Origin: Amycolatopsis sp. NBC_01480
Lineage (GTDB): Bacteria > Actinomycetota > Actinomycetes > Mycobacteriales > Pseudonocardiaceae
DNA: 64,000 nt
Reading direction: 5' to 3'
Assembly: GCF_036227205.1 (NCBI RefSeq)
Contig: NZ_CP109442.1
Location: 1,302,001 to 1,366,000 of the forward strand
The position numbers and the translations under genes are program-made. Position 1 is the first letter of the stretch. Every line of letters begins with the position of its first letter. Positions 1-7,706 of the stretch are shown here, piece by piece. The notes under the pieces were generated by a model. That model saw nothing but the letters and a program-made list of their open reading frames with translations. It had not been told where the DNA came from and made no database searches.

Positions 1-35
1 ATAGTTTTGCCAGGAAGCAAGCTCCAGACAAAGCG

Positions 36-836
36 TTAGTGCGCCTTCCACGGCTCCAGCGACAGCGGCTTCCCGGTTTCCAGCAAGGACTTGAGGTTCG
101 ACAGCACCGCTGCCCAGCCACCGGAGACATCGCGGTGGGCCTTGTCGTCGGCGAGGTCGGTGTGGGTCACGGTAAGGCGCACGATGCCCTGGTACGGCTG
201 GATGTCGAAGGCCGCGCGGGAGGGGACCTGGTCCTCCGGGCCGTTCGGGTCGTACCAGCTGGTGACGAGCCGCTTCGGCGGCTTGCTCTCGACCACCTCG
301 CCCTTGATGTCGGCGATGCCCGATCCGTCGGCGCGCACGTGGGCCCAGCTCGAGCCTTCCTGCCAGTCGGATTCGTTGCGGTGGCCCCAGTACAGCGCGG
401 TGATGTCCGCGTCGGTGAGCGCTTCCCAGACCTTCTCCGGGGTACTCTCGATGTAGGTGACGTAGACGAAGCTCGGCTTGTCGCTCATGTTTTCCTCTGC
501 TCGGTGTTTGACGGCGCTCAGTGCGTGCAACCGGGGGCGTTCGAACTTGCCGACCCACCGCTCCTGCATTTCGTGCAGCGGCACGGGATTCAGGTAGTGC
601 AGCTTCTCCCGGCCACGGCGGACCGTGCTGACCAGGTTCGCCGCTTCGAGGACGGCGAGGTGCTGCGTCGCCGACTGGCGCGTCATCTCGACGCGCCGGC
701 ACAGCTCGTTCAGCGTCAGGCCGTTGTCCTCGTGCAGCTGGTCGAGCAGGTAGCGCCGCGTCGGGTCGGCGAGCGCCTTGAAGACTTTGTCCAGCTCCGG
801 TTGCACACTCACAGTAAGGCAGGTAAATGCCTGCAT
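36..836 (-). CDS. ArsR-type HTH regulator fused to an SRPBCC (AHSA1-like) domain
   Basis: Residues about 10-100 form an ArsR winged helix (FKALADPTRRYLLDQL, then the recognition region RQSATQHLAVLEAANLV). Residues about 116-266 form an SRPBCC/AHSA1 lipid-binding-like domain (VYVTYIESTPEKVWEALTD). The ATG at 836 gives 266 aa; GTG codons at 812 and 806 are equally plausible and would place the palindrome at 819-834 just before the start. An internal ATG at 488, preceded by GAGGA, matches the usual start of a stand-alone SRPBCC protein, so the gene may also yield the ligand-binding domain alone. Fusion of these families, or a two-gene operon of them, is common in actinomycetes. The ligand is unknown; autoregulation is inferred. 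Confidence 0.85.
   Translation of the reverse strand: MQAFTCLTVSVQPELDKVFKALADPTRRYLLDQLHEDNGLTLNELCRRVEMTRQSATQHLAVLEAANLVSTVRRGREKLHYLNPVPLHEMQERWVGKFERPRLHALSAVKHRAEENMSDKPSFVYVTYIESTPEKVWEALTDADITALYWGHRNESDWQEGSSWAHVRADGSGIADIKGEVVESKPPKRLVTSWYDPNGPEDQVPSRAAFDIQPYQGIVRLTVTHTDLADDKAHRDVSGGWAAVLSNLKSLLETGKPLSLEPWKAH
819..834. promoter_or_regulatory. palindrome at the ArsR start, candidate operator
   Basis: GCAGGTAAATGCCTGC has perfect 5-bp arms around a 6-bp centre. It overlaps the ATG at 836 and lies just upstream of the alternative GTG starts. ArsR repressors typically bind such short inverted repeats at their own promoter; binding here is inference. Confidence 0.4.
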
Positions 837-974
837 GTCAAGTCACGGGGTTGGCTCCGGGCGAGATCGAATGCGGATCCTCTTCAGCGCCACTCCCGCG
901 TACAGCCACGTTCTGCCGTGGTCTGGTATGACCGGACTTGGGATGACCGCCGGACCGGCCTGAGGAGGCAGCGC

Positions 975-1466
975 ATGAACCGCGTGATCAGAGCGTGGGC
1001 CGTGGCGGCGACCGTCAGCGGGTTGCCGTCGACTGTCCACGCGCTGCTCACCGGGCGTGACCCGCTGGCGGCCACGCGGGCGGCGGGCACGTTGCTGCCC
1101 GGCGGCCGCGCGAGTGTGCTCGGTGGTGCCGTCGCGCACGTTGTGGTCTCCGCTGGCTGGACGGCCGCGCTCGTCGGCCTGGACCGGCGCCGTCCGCTTT
1201 CGGTCATGGACGGGCTGGCCGCGGGCGCGGTGATCGCCGCACTGGACCTGGGACTGGCCGCCCGGCGCTACCCCGCGATCCGCGCCCTGCCGCAGTGGCC
1301 GCAATGGCTGGACCACCTCGCGTACGGCGCGCTCACCGCCGCTTCGCTCAAAGCAGCTCGGGACGCAGCGCCGGAGTCATCATCTCCTCGTCGAACGGGA
1401 ACATCGGCCGTTCGATCGCGACGTGCCCGAGGCGCAGGAGGTCCTGGTCGACGCCGCCGGGCGTGA
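975..1466 (+). CDS. small hypothetical membrane protein
   Basis: 163-aa product starting at an ATG 7 nt after a GAGGAGG ribosome-binding site (962-968). The first about 125 residues contain three or four hydrophobic stretches (AWAVAATVSGLPSTVHALL, ASVLGGAVAHVVVSAGWTAALVGL, GLAAGAVIAALDLGLAA), suggesting a multi-pass inner-membrane protein. I do not recognise the family. The last about 39 residues are Arg/Ser-rich and lie entirely opposite the 3' end of the M81 peptidase gene (1348-1466), so this tail looks like read-through of the opposite strand. The ancestral stop may have been lost. The gene stands alone and converges with the peptidase gene. Confidence 0.6.
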   Translation: MNRVIRAWAVAATVSGLPSTVHALLTGRDPLAATRAAGTLLPGGRASVLGGAVAHVVVSAGWTAALVGLDRRRPLSVMDGLAAGAVIAALDLGLAARRYPAIRALPQWPQWLDHLAYGALTAASLKAARDAAPESSSPRRTGTSAVRSRRARGAGGPGRRRRA

Positions 1467-2808
1467 GCGCGAGCAGCCAGTCCGCCGCCATCTCGTACAG
1501 CTCCGGCTCGAGGTAGCCGATCTTGACGATCACGATGTCGGCCTCGCGCGGACGCAGGCCGAGGGCGAGGAAGTCCGACTCCAGGTGATACGGCTTTCGC
1601 CGCGCCGTCACGATCACGCGCAAGCCGCCGACGGCGAGCACGGCGGCCGTGCCCGCGACTGGATCGGCGTCGTCGATCGCCTCGACGCGCGCGGTCACCG
1701 GCACCGGGCCGTGCGGGCCGGCGTCGACCTTTCCGCCCAGTTCCACCGTCACGGTCGCGCCGAGCCCGGCTTCGACGGCGGCGGCCACGGCGACCGGGTC
1801 CACGATCGCGGCGTACAGGGTGGTCAGCCCGGAGTCCACGATCGCCGGAGTCCGCAGCAGCACGTCCAGCGTCCACGACGTGTCGCCCGCACCGCCGGCC
1901 GTCGGGTTGTCCCCGGAATCGCTGATGAAAAACGGGCGCTCGGCTGATTTCACGGCCTGCTCCAGGCATTCCGGCAACGTGCCGGTCGGAGCGACGAAAG
2001 CGAAGTCACGGCGAGCATCCCAATAGGACTGCGCCAGCCGGGTCACCTCGGCGGTGATCACGTCCTCGTCGTCACCGGTGACGACCACGGCGGCCTGGCA
2101 GCGCGGCTCGTCCGCCCACGCATAGCCGACCCAGATGGCCGCGTCCAGCACTCCGTCGAGCGCTTCGACCTCGTCCACGGCAGCGTAAACGCTCTTCGCC
2201 GGTTCCAGCCGCGTGCTCGTCTTCTCCCCCGGCAGCAGCACGGGCACCTGCACCCACGCCTTTTTGGGCTTTCCCCCGGAACGCAGGCGTGTGACGAGGT
2301 TGCGCGCCGCCCGCTCGCGCGTGTCCCACGCGTCGGTGTGCGGAGCCTTGCGGTAGCAGGTGATCAGGTCCAGTGCCGTGGCCAGCTCACGCGTGACGTT
2401 GCCGTGCAGATCCATCGACGCCGACACCAGCACGTCCGGCCCCACGATCGCGCGCACCTGCGCCGCCAGCTCCCCCTCGGCGTCGGTACGGCCGACCACG
2501 CTCATCGCGCCATGGATGTCGAAGAACAGCCCGTCGAGGCCTTCCACAGCCCGCAGCCGTTCCAGGATTTCGCCGGACAGCTCGGCGTACGCCTCCTCAG
2601 TCACCGCGCCGCCGGGCAGCGAACGGGCGTGCATCAGCGGCACCCACTCGACGCCTTCCGCCCACTCCGGGCGCTCTCGCAGGAAGTCGTACCGCGCCAG
2701 CAGCTCGTCGCCCCGCGTCACGTGGAAGTCATCCACAGTGGACCGATGCGGCGAGAACGTGCTCGACTCGATGGCGATTCCCGTGATCCCGACCCGCAGT
2801 TTACTCAT
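1348..2808 (-). CDS. M81 family metallopeptidase (MlrC-like)
   Basis: 486-aa protein of the MlrC/M81 family, zinc peptidases named for microcystin linear-peptide cleavage and often found beside peptide ABC transporters. Visible conserved blocks are GLFFDIHGAMSV and SASMDLHGNVT near residues 100-150, CYRKAPHTDAWDT around 165, and the glycine-rich FISDSGDNPTAGGAGDTS around 300, which belongs to the DUF1485/MlrC C-terminal half. The ATG at 2808 overlaps the stop of the ROK regulator (ATGA), so the two are translationally coupled. The natural substrate is not visible; a short or modified peptide delivered by the divergent transporter is inferred. The 3' end overlaps the convergent membrane-protein gene by 119 bp. 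Confidence 0.85.
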   Translation of the reverse strand: MSKLRVGITGIAIESSTFSPHRSTVDDFHVTRGDELLARYDFLRERPEWAEGVEWVPLMHARSLPGGAVTEEAYAELSGEILERLRAVEGLDGLFFDIHGAMSVVGRTDAEGELAAQVRAIVGPDVLVSASMDLHGNVTRELATALDLITCYRKAPHTDAWDTRERAARNLVTRLRSGGKPKKAWVQVPVLLPGEKTSTRLEPAKSVYAAVDEVEALDGVLDAAIWVGYAWADEPRCQAAVVVTGDDEDVITAEVTRLAQSYWDARRDFAFVAPTGTLPECLEQAVKSAERPFFISDSGDNPTAGGAGDTSWTLDVLLRTPAIVDSGLTTLYAAIVDPVAVAAAVEAGLGATVTVELGGKVDAGPHGPVPVTARVEAIDDADPVAGTAAVLAVGGLRVIVTARRKPYHLESDFLALGLRPREADIVIVKIGYLEPELYEMAADWLLALTPGGVDQDLLRLGHVAIERPMFPFDEEMMTPALRPELL

Positions 2809-3962
2809 CGCCCGCTCCGTATCGCTTCGTCGAACACCTCGTCCAGCACCAGCGCGCCCGCGCCGTACAGCCCCGCGTCGGCGCCGAAGCGCACGCGGTC
2901 GATCCTCAGTTCCCTGGTGGCCAGCGGGAGGCAGCGTTCGTAGAGGGCGCCGCGCACCGCGGCCATGAACGCCTCCGAGCCGGACAGCGCGCCGCCGAGC
3001 AGCACCTCGTCCGGATTGCTGAAGTTGACCACCGTGGCCAGCACTTCGCCGAGTTGCAGCCCGGCGCGCCGGACGGCGGTGGTCGCCGCCGGGTGGCCGT
3101 CCTCCGCCGTGGCCATCACCTGCGCGGTGCTCGCCACGTCGACTCCCTGCTCGCGCAGCTGGGCGACCAGCGCCGCGCCGCTTGCCACCGTCTCCAGGCA
3201 GCCACGGTTTCCGCAGGTGCACGGCCGATCGCCGGCCACCGGCACGCGCACGTGGCTGATGTCGCCGGCCACCCCGGCGCGGCCGCGGTAGAGCCGGCCG
3301 GCCATCACCAGGCCGGACCCGATGCCAGTACCGGCCTTGACCACGAGCAGCGTCCGCCCGGGCGAGCCGGCCACGGATTCGCCCAGCGCCAGCAGGTTCG
3401 CGTCGTTGTCCACGGCCACGGGCTGCTCGAAGTGCTCGCGCAGCGCCTCGCGCACCGCGAACCCGCGCCAGCCCGGCATCCGGGACGGCAGCGTGATCGT
3501 GCCCGCGCCGACGTCGACCGGCCCGGGGAACGCGACCCCGACGCCGAGCGAACGCCCGGGGCAATCCGCTTCGGCCGCGACCTCGCGCACGGCCGCGGCG
3601 AACTCCGTGACGACCTCTTCCGGCTCACGGTTGATGTCCAGCGGCCGCTCGTCCACGTGCAGCAGCGTGCCGGCGATGTCGAGAGCGCCGATGCGGACGT
3701 GGCGCGAGCCGACGTCGGCCGCCCAGACGTGGCCGAACCCGGCGTTCACGGACAGCAGCTTCGGCCGCCGGCCGCCCGCGGACCGGCCCTCGCCGTGCTC
3801 CGTGAGCACCCCCGCGGACAGCAACGCCTGCGTGCGCACGGAAATCGTGGACTGCGGCAGCCCGAGCACCCGCGCCAGGTCCACCCGGGACACCGCGTGC
3901 TCGTGCGCGATCAGCCAGAGCAGGCGCAACAGCCCGGCGGGATCGTCGGCCACGGCCGTCAC
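2805..3962 (-). CDS. ROK family transcriptional repressor (NagC/XylR type)
   Basis: 385 aa. An N-terminal MarR-like winged helix (residues about 10-65, DLARVLGLPQSTISVRTQAL) is followed by a ROK sugar-binding fold with the zinc motif CTCGNRGCLE (residues about 240-250) and the phosphate-loop-like VKAGTGIGSGLV. Regulators of this layout lack kinase activity and release DNA on binding a sugar or sugar phosphate. The GTG start at 3962 lies 4 bp from a 20-bp palindrome (3967-3986). The gene is divergent from the ABC transporter operon and overlaps the M81 peptidase downstream, so it most likely controls both directions. The inducer is unknown; an amino sugar or muropeptide-like ligand is only a guess from the family. 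Confidence 0.88.
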   Translation of the reverse strand: MTAVADDPAGLLRLLWLIAHEHAVSRVDLARVLGLPQSTISVRTQALLSAGVLTEHGEGRSAGGRRPKLLSVNAGFGHVWAADVGSRHVRIGALDIAGTLLHVDERPLDINREPEEVVTEFAAAVREVAAEADCPGRSLGVGVAFPGPVDVGAGTITLPSRMPGWRGFAVREALREHFEQPVAVDNDANLLALGESVAGSPGRTLLVVKAGTGIGSGLVMAGRLYRGRAGVAGDISHVRVPVAGDRPCTCGNRGCLETVASGAALVAQLREQGVDVASTAQVMATAEDGHPAATTAVRRAGLQLGEVLATVVNFSNPDEVLLGGALSGSEAFMAAVRGALYERCLPLATRELRIDRVRFGADAGLYGAGALVLDEVFDEAIRSGR

Positions 3963-3966
3963 CTAC

Positions 3967-3986
3967 TTACTTCAGCTCTGATGTAA
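3967..3986. promoter_or_regulatory. near-perfect 20-bp palindrome, candidate ROK operator
   Basis: TTACTTCAGCTCTGATGTAA pairs at 8 of 10 symmetric positions and begins 4 bp upstream of the ROK regulator start codon. Its outer half TGATGTAA recurs inverted as TTACATCA at 4087-4094, near the transporter start. Position and symmetry suggest the ROK binding site. Confidence 0.55.
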
Positions 3987-4086
3987 CTACTCCGAAACTC
4001 GACCCGGAAACCGCCTCTTGGCTTTTCCCGGCACCCATGCGACATTACACGGCAACCAGGAACCCACCCAATACCCGGATTCCGAC

Positions 4087-4094
4087 TTACATCA
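4087..4094. promoter_or_regulatory. inverted operator half-site before the transporter operon
   Basis: TTACATCA is the exact reverse complement of 3979-3986. It lies 22 bp upstream of the ATG at 4116, so one repressor could span the divergent promoters. Confidence 0.35.
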
Positions 4095-4115
4095 ACCGTG
4101 TTGGAAGTGATGGCG

Positions 4116-5915
4116 ATGGCTCGACACCCGTGGCGCACCGCGCTCGGGGTCACGCTCGCCTCCGTGCTCGCACTGTCCGGCTGCGGGGGCAGCCAGGAGC
4201 AGCACGGCGGAGGCTCCGGAGCGCCCCGGACCGGCGGCACCGCGCGGTTCGCGCTGCCGCCCTCGGCGACCCCGAACTGGATCATGCCGATCGCGATCCC
4301 CGGGTACGGCGCGAGCTACAACGGGGCCATCCGGGCCACGATGTTCGTGCCGCTCTACAACTACGACGGCAGTTCCGGCTCGGTCGCGCTCAACGACCCG
4401 AGCAGCGCCGCCGACCCGCCGCGGTACTCGGCCGACGGCAAGACGGTGACGATCACGCTCAAGCCGCTCACCTGGTCCACCGGCGACCCGGTGACCAGCC
4501 GTGACGTCGAGTTCTGGCTCAACCTGGTCCGCGCGGGCAAGGACAACTGGGGCAAGTACTCCGAAGGCCTGCTGCCGGACAACATCAAGGCCTTCCACGC
4601 CGTCGACGACCGCACCTTCACCCTCACGCTCGACAAGGCGTACAACCCGGACTGGTTCACCGCCAACCAGCTCAGCCTGGTCGTCCCGATGCCGCAACGC
4701 GCTTGGGACCGCACCAGCGCGGACGGCCCGGTCGGCGACCACGACCGCGACCCGGCCGGCGCGAAGCAGGTGTTCGACTTCCTGGTGGGACAGGCCAAAA
4801 AGCTCGGCACGTACGCGACGAACCCGCTGTGGAAGGTCGTGAACGGGCCCTTCACGCTGTCGGGGTTCACCGCCGCCGGCGAGGTGACGCTGACGAAGAA
4901 CCCGAAGTACACCGGCCCCGAACCGGCGAAGCTGGACACGGTGAAGTTCCTGACCTTCACCAGTTCCTCGGCCGAGTACAACGTGCTGCGCGCGGGCGGC
5001 ATCGACTACGGCTACGTGCCCACGTCGAACCTCGGCCAGCAATCGAAGCTGGAGGCGGAGGGCTACCGGGTCGAACCGTGGAACGGCTGGTCCATCACGT
5101 ACTCGCCGTACAACTTCAACAACCCGCAGCTGGGCAAGGTGTTCTCGCAGCTGTACGTGCGCCAGGCGCTGCAGCACGCGGTGGACCAGAACGCCATCAC
5201 GTCAGTGATCTGGCGCGGCTCCGCCCGGGTGGGCTACGGCCCGGTGCCGCAGGACAACGACACGAAGTACCTGTCACAGCGGCAAAAGACCAATCCGTAC
5301 CCGTTCGACCTCGACGCCGCGCGGAAGCTGCTGGCCGACCACGGCTGGAAGCCCGGATCGGACGGAGTACTCGCCTGCGCCGAGCCGCAGCTGTGCGGCG
5401 AGGGCATCGCGGCCGGCACCCGGCTCTCCTTCACCATGCTGACCGAATCGGGCTCCGACGAAACCGACGGCACCATGCAGGAGCTGCGGTCGGAGTTTTC
5501 CCGGATCGGCGTCGAAATGAAGGTCAACGCGCAGCCGCTGAACACCGTGCTGGCGAACGGGACCTCGTGCGAGCCGGCCGACGCGTCGTGCTCCTGGCAG
5601 CTGTCCTACTTCGGCACTCAGGGCAGCTGGTACTTCCCGGCCAACCCCAGTGGCGAGCAGCTGTTCGCCACCGGCGCCGGGACGAACTTCGGCAGCTACA
5701 GCGACAAACACGCGGACGAGCTGATGACCGCGACGAACCTGTCGTCCTCCCAGCAGCCGATGTTCGACTACAGCGCCTATCTGACCGAGCAGCTGCCCGT
5801 GCTCTGGCTGCCCAACCCGCCGTACCAGGTGTCGGCGATCGACACCGCGCTGCACGGCATCAGCCAGGACCCGCTCGCCGGGTTGCAGCCCCAACGCTGG
5901 TTCTGGACGAGGTGA
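4116..5915 (+). CDS. ABC transporter substrate-binding lipoprotein, oligopeptide (SBP family 5) type
   Basis: 599 aa. A signal peptide ends in the lipobox LALSGC at about residue 20, so the mature protein is lipid-anchored outside the membrane. The body is the large SBP_bac_5 fold (YNYDGSSGSVALNDPSS, LKPLTWSTGDPVTSRDVEFWLN, and the hallmark LYVRQALQHAVDQNAI near residue 350). The ATG at 4116 is chosen because GGAAG at 4103-4107 is correctly spaced; GTG 4098 and ATG 4110 are alternatives in frame. First gene of a five-gene operon with two permeases, a double ATPase and a ROK kinase. Family members bind peptides, glycopeptides or oligosaccharides, so substrate class is open. Confidence 0.9.
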   Translation: MARHPWRTALGVTLASVLALSGCGGSQEQHGGGSGAPRTGGTARFALPPSATPNWIMPIAIPGYGASYNGAIRATMFVPLYNYDGSSGSVALNDPSSAADPPRYSADGKTVTITLKPLTWSTGDPVTSRDVEFWLNLVRAGKDNWGKYSEGLLPDNIKAFHAVDDRTFTLTLDKAYNPDWFTANQLSLVVPMPQRAWDRTSADGPVGDHDRDPAGAKQVFDFLVGQAKKLGTYATNPLWKVVNGPFTLSGFTAAGEVTLTKNPKYTGPEPAKLDTVKFLTFTSSSAEYNVLRAGGIDYGYVPTSNLGQQSKLEAEGYRVEPWNGWSITYSPYNFNNPQLGKVFSQLYVRQALQHAVDQNAITSVIWRGSARVGYGPVPQDNDTKYLSQRQKTNPYPFDLDAARKLLADHGWKPGSDGVLACAEPQLCGEGIAAGTRLSFTMLTESGSDETDGTMQELRSEFSRIGVEMKVNAQPLNTVLANGTSCEPADASCSWQLSYFGTQGSWYFPANPSGEQLFATGAGTNFGSYSDKHADELMTATNLSSSQQPMFDYSAYLTEQLPVLWLPNPPYQVSAIDTALHGISQDPLAGLQPQRWFWTR

Positions 5916-5919
5916 AGCG

Positions 5920-6879
5920 ATGACCCGGTACATCCTCCGGCGGCTGGTGCTGGCCGTGATCGTCGTGCTGCTGGTCACTGTGGTCACGTTCGTGCTGCTG
6001 CACCTGCTGCCCGGCGGGCCCGCGCGCGGCGTGCTCGGGGTGAAGGCCACGCAGGCGCAGATCGACACGTTCAACGCCGCCCAGGGTTTCGACAAGGCGT
6101 TGCCCGTGCAGTACTGGGACTACCTGGTGCGGCTGGTGCACGGCGATCTCGGCGACTCCTATACGCAGAACTCGCCGGTGACCACGCTGCTGGGCGAGCG
6201 GCTGCCGAAAACGCTGCTGCTCACGGTCGTCTCCACGCTGCTGGCGATCGTCGTGGCCCTGCCGGTCGGCGTCTGGCAGGCGGTCCGCCGTGGCAAGGCG
6301 TCCGATCACGTGACCACGGCGTTCACCTTCGTGCTGTACGCGACGCCGGTGTTCTTCCTGTCGCTGGTGCTGATCATCCTGTTCGCGCAGGTGCTGCCGT
6401 GGTTCCCGGCGCAGGCCGCGCAAGGTGAAACCGTCGGCGAACTGTTGTCCCAGCCGGGCTCGCTCGTGCTGCCGATCCTGGCCGGGACGGGCGCCGCGCT
6501 CGCCGTGTTCAGCCGGTACATGCGGGCGTCCACACTGGACAACCTGGCCGAGGACTACGTCCGCACGGCGCGGGCGAAGGGCACGCCGGAGCGCACGATC
6601 GTCTGGCGTCACGTCTGGCCCAACTCGCTGACCTCGGTGGTCTCGATGCTCGGCTACTACGTGCCGACGGTGTTCGGCGGCTCGCTGGTGGTGGAGTCGA
6701 TGTTCAACTACCCCGGCGTCGGGCTGCTGTTCTGGACCGCCGCGCGCAATGCCGACTTCCCGGTGCTGCTCGGCGTGGTGCTGGTGATCGCGATCGCGAC
6801 GGTGGCCGGCTCCCTGCTCGCGGACCTGCTGCAGCTGCTGATCGACCCGCGCGTGCGGGTGAAGGGGGCGCGGTCATGA
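5920..6879 (+). CDS. ABC transporter permease, DppB/OppB type
   Basis: 319-aa inner-membrane permease with the typical N-terminal helix (RYILRRLVLAVIVVLLVTVVTFVLL) and the long first periplasmic loop beginning LPGGPARGVLG. The cytoplasmic EAA-like ATPase-docking segment is DYVRTARAKGTPERTIVWRH near residues 210-230. It starts 4 nt after the binding-protein stop and overlaps the next permease by ATGA, so the operon is tightly coupled. Length and topology are normal for the family. Confidence 0.93.
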   Translation: MTRYILRRLVLAVIVVLLVTVVTFVLLHLLPGGPARGVLGVKATQAQIDTFNAAQGFDKALPVQYWDYLVRLVHGDLGDSYTQNSPVTTLLGERLPKTLLLTVVSTLLAIVVALPVGVWQAVRRGKASDHVTTAFTFVLYATPVFFLSLVLIILFAQVLPWFPAQAAQGETVGELLSQPGSLVLPILAGTGAALAVFSRYMRASTLDNLAEDYVRTARAKGTPERTIVWRHVWPNSLTSVVSMLGYYVPTVFGGSLVVESMFNYPGVGLLFWTAARNADFPVLLGVVLVIAIATVAGSLLADLLQLLIDPRVRVKGARS

Positions 6880-7706
6880 CCGTCCTTTCGCGACTGCTCG
6901 CCCGGCGCACGGCCGTGGCCGGCGCGATCCTGCTCGTGCTGGTGGTGCTCTTCTGCTTCCTCGGCCCGCTGCTGTACGGCACGGACCAGTCGCACACCGA
7001 CCTCGCGTCCGCACGGCTGTCTCCCGGCAGCGGGCACCCGCTCGGCACCGATGAGCTGGGGTACGACGTGCTCGGCCGGCTGATGGTCGCCGGGCGCACG
7101 TCGCTGATCATCGGGGTGCTGGCCGGGCTGATCGCGACCGCCATCGGCGCGGTGTGGGGCGCGGTCGCCGGCTACACCGGCGGCTGGCTCGACACCGTGC
7201 TGATGCGGGTGGTCGACACCGGCGTCGCGATTCCCGCACTGTTCCTGCTGCTGGTGGCGGCGACGCTGGTGACGCCGAGCGTCGGCGTGCTGGCCCTGCT
7301 GATCGGCTGCGTCTCGTGGCTGGTCCCGGCGCGGCTGATGCGCGCGGAAACCGTGAGCCTGCGCGAACGCGACTACATCCGCGCGATCACGGTGCTCGGC
7401 GCGAGCCGCACGCGGGTGGTCTTCCGGCACATCATTCCCAACGCGATCGGCACGGTGGCGGTGAACGCGACGTTCCAGATCGCCGACGCCATCCTGCTCG
7501 TGGCGTACGTGAGCTTCCTCGGACTCGGCGTGCCCGCGCCGGCCACGGACTGGGGCGCGATGCTGTCCAAGGGCATCACCTACACCTTCGACGGCGCGTG
7601 GTGGCTGATCCTGCCGCCCGGCATCGCGATCGTGCTGGTGGTGTGCGCGATCAACTTCCTCGGCGACGGGCTGCGCGACGCGTTCGCGGTGAAGGGACGG
7701 CGATGA
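6876..7706 (+). CDS. ABC transporter permease, DppC/OppC type
   Basis: 276-aa partner permease with about six membrane segments. The family signature HPLGTDELGYDVLGRLMVAGRTSL appears in two adjacent parts near residues 50-70, and the docking loop is RDYIRAITVLGASRTRVVFRH near residue 170. The start overlaps the preceding stop (ATGA at 6876), and its own stop overlaps the ATPase start at 7703. With the DppB-type protein it forms the channel; the C-terminal end near the membrane (INFLGDGLRDAF) is canonical. Confidence 0.93.
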   Translation: MTVLSRLLARRTAVAGAILLVLVVLFCFLGPLLYGTDQSHTDLASARLSPGSGHPLGTDELGYDVLGRLMVAGRTSLIIGVLAGLIATAIGAVWGAVAGYTGGWLDTVLMRVVDTGVAIPALFLLLVAATLVTPSVGVLALLIGCVSWLVPARLMRAETVSLRERDYIRAITVLGASRTRVVFRHIIPNAIGTVAVNATFQIADAILLVAYVSFLGLGVPAPATDWGAMLSKGITYTFDGAWWLILPPGIAIVLVVCAINFLGDGLRDAFAVKGRR

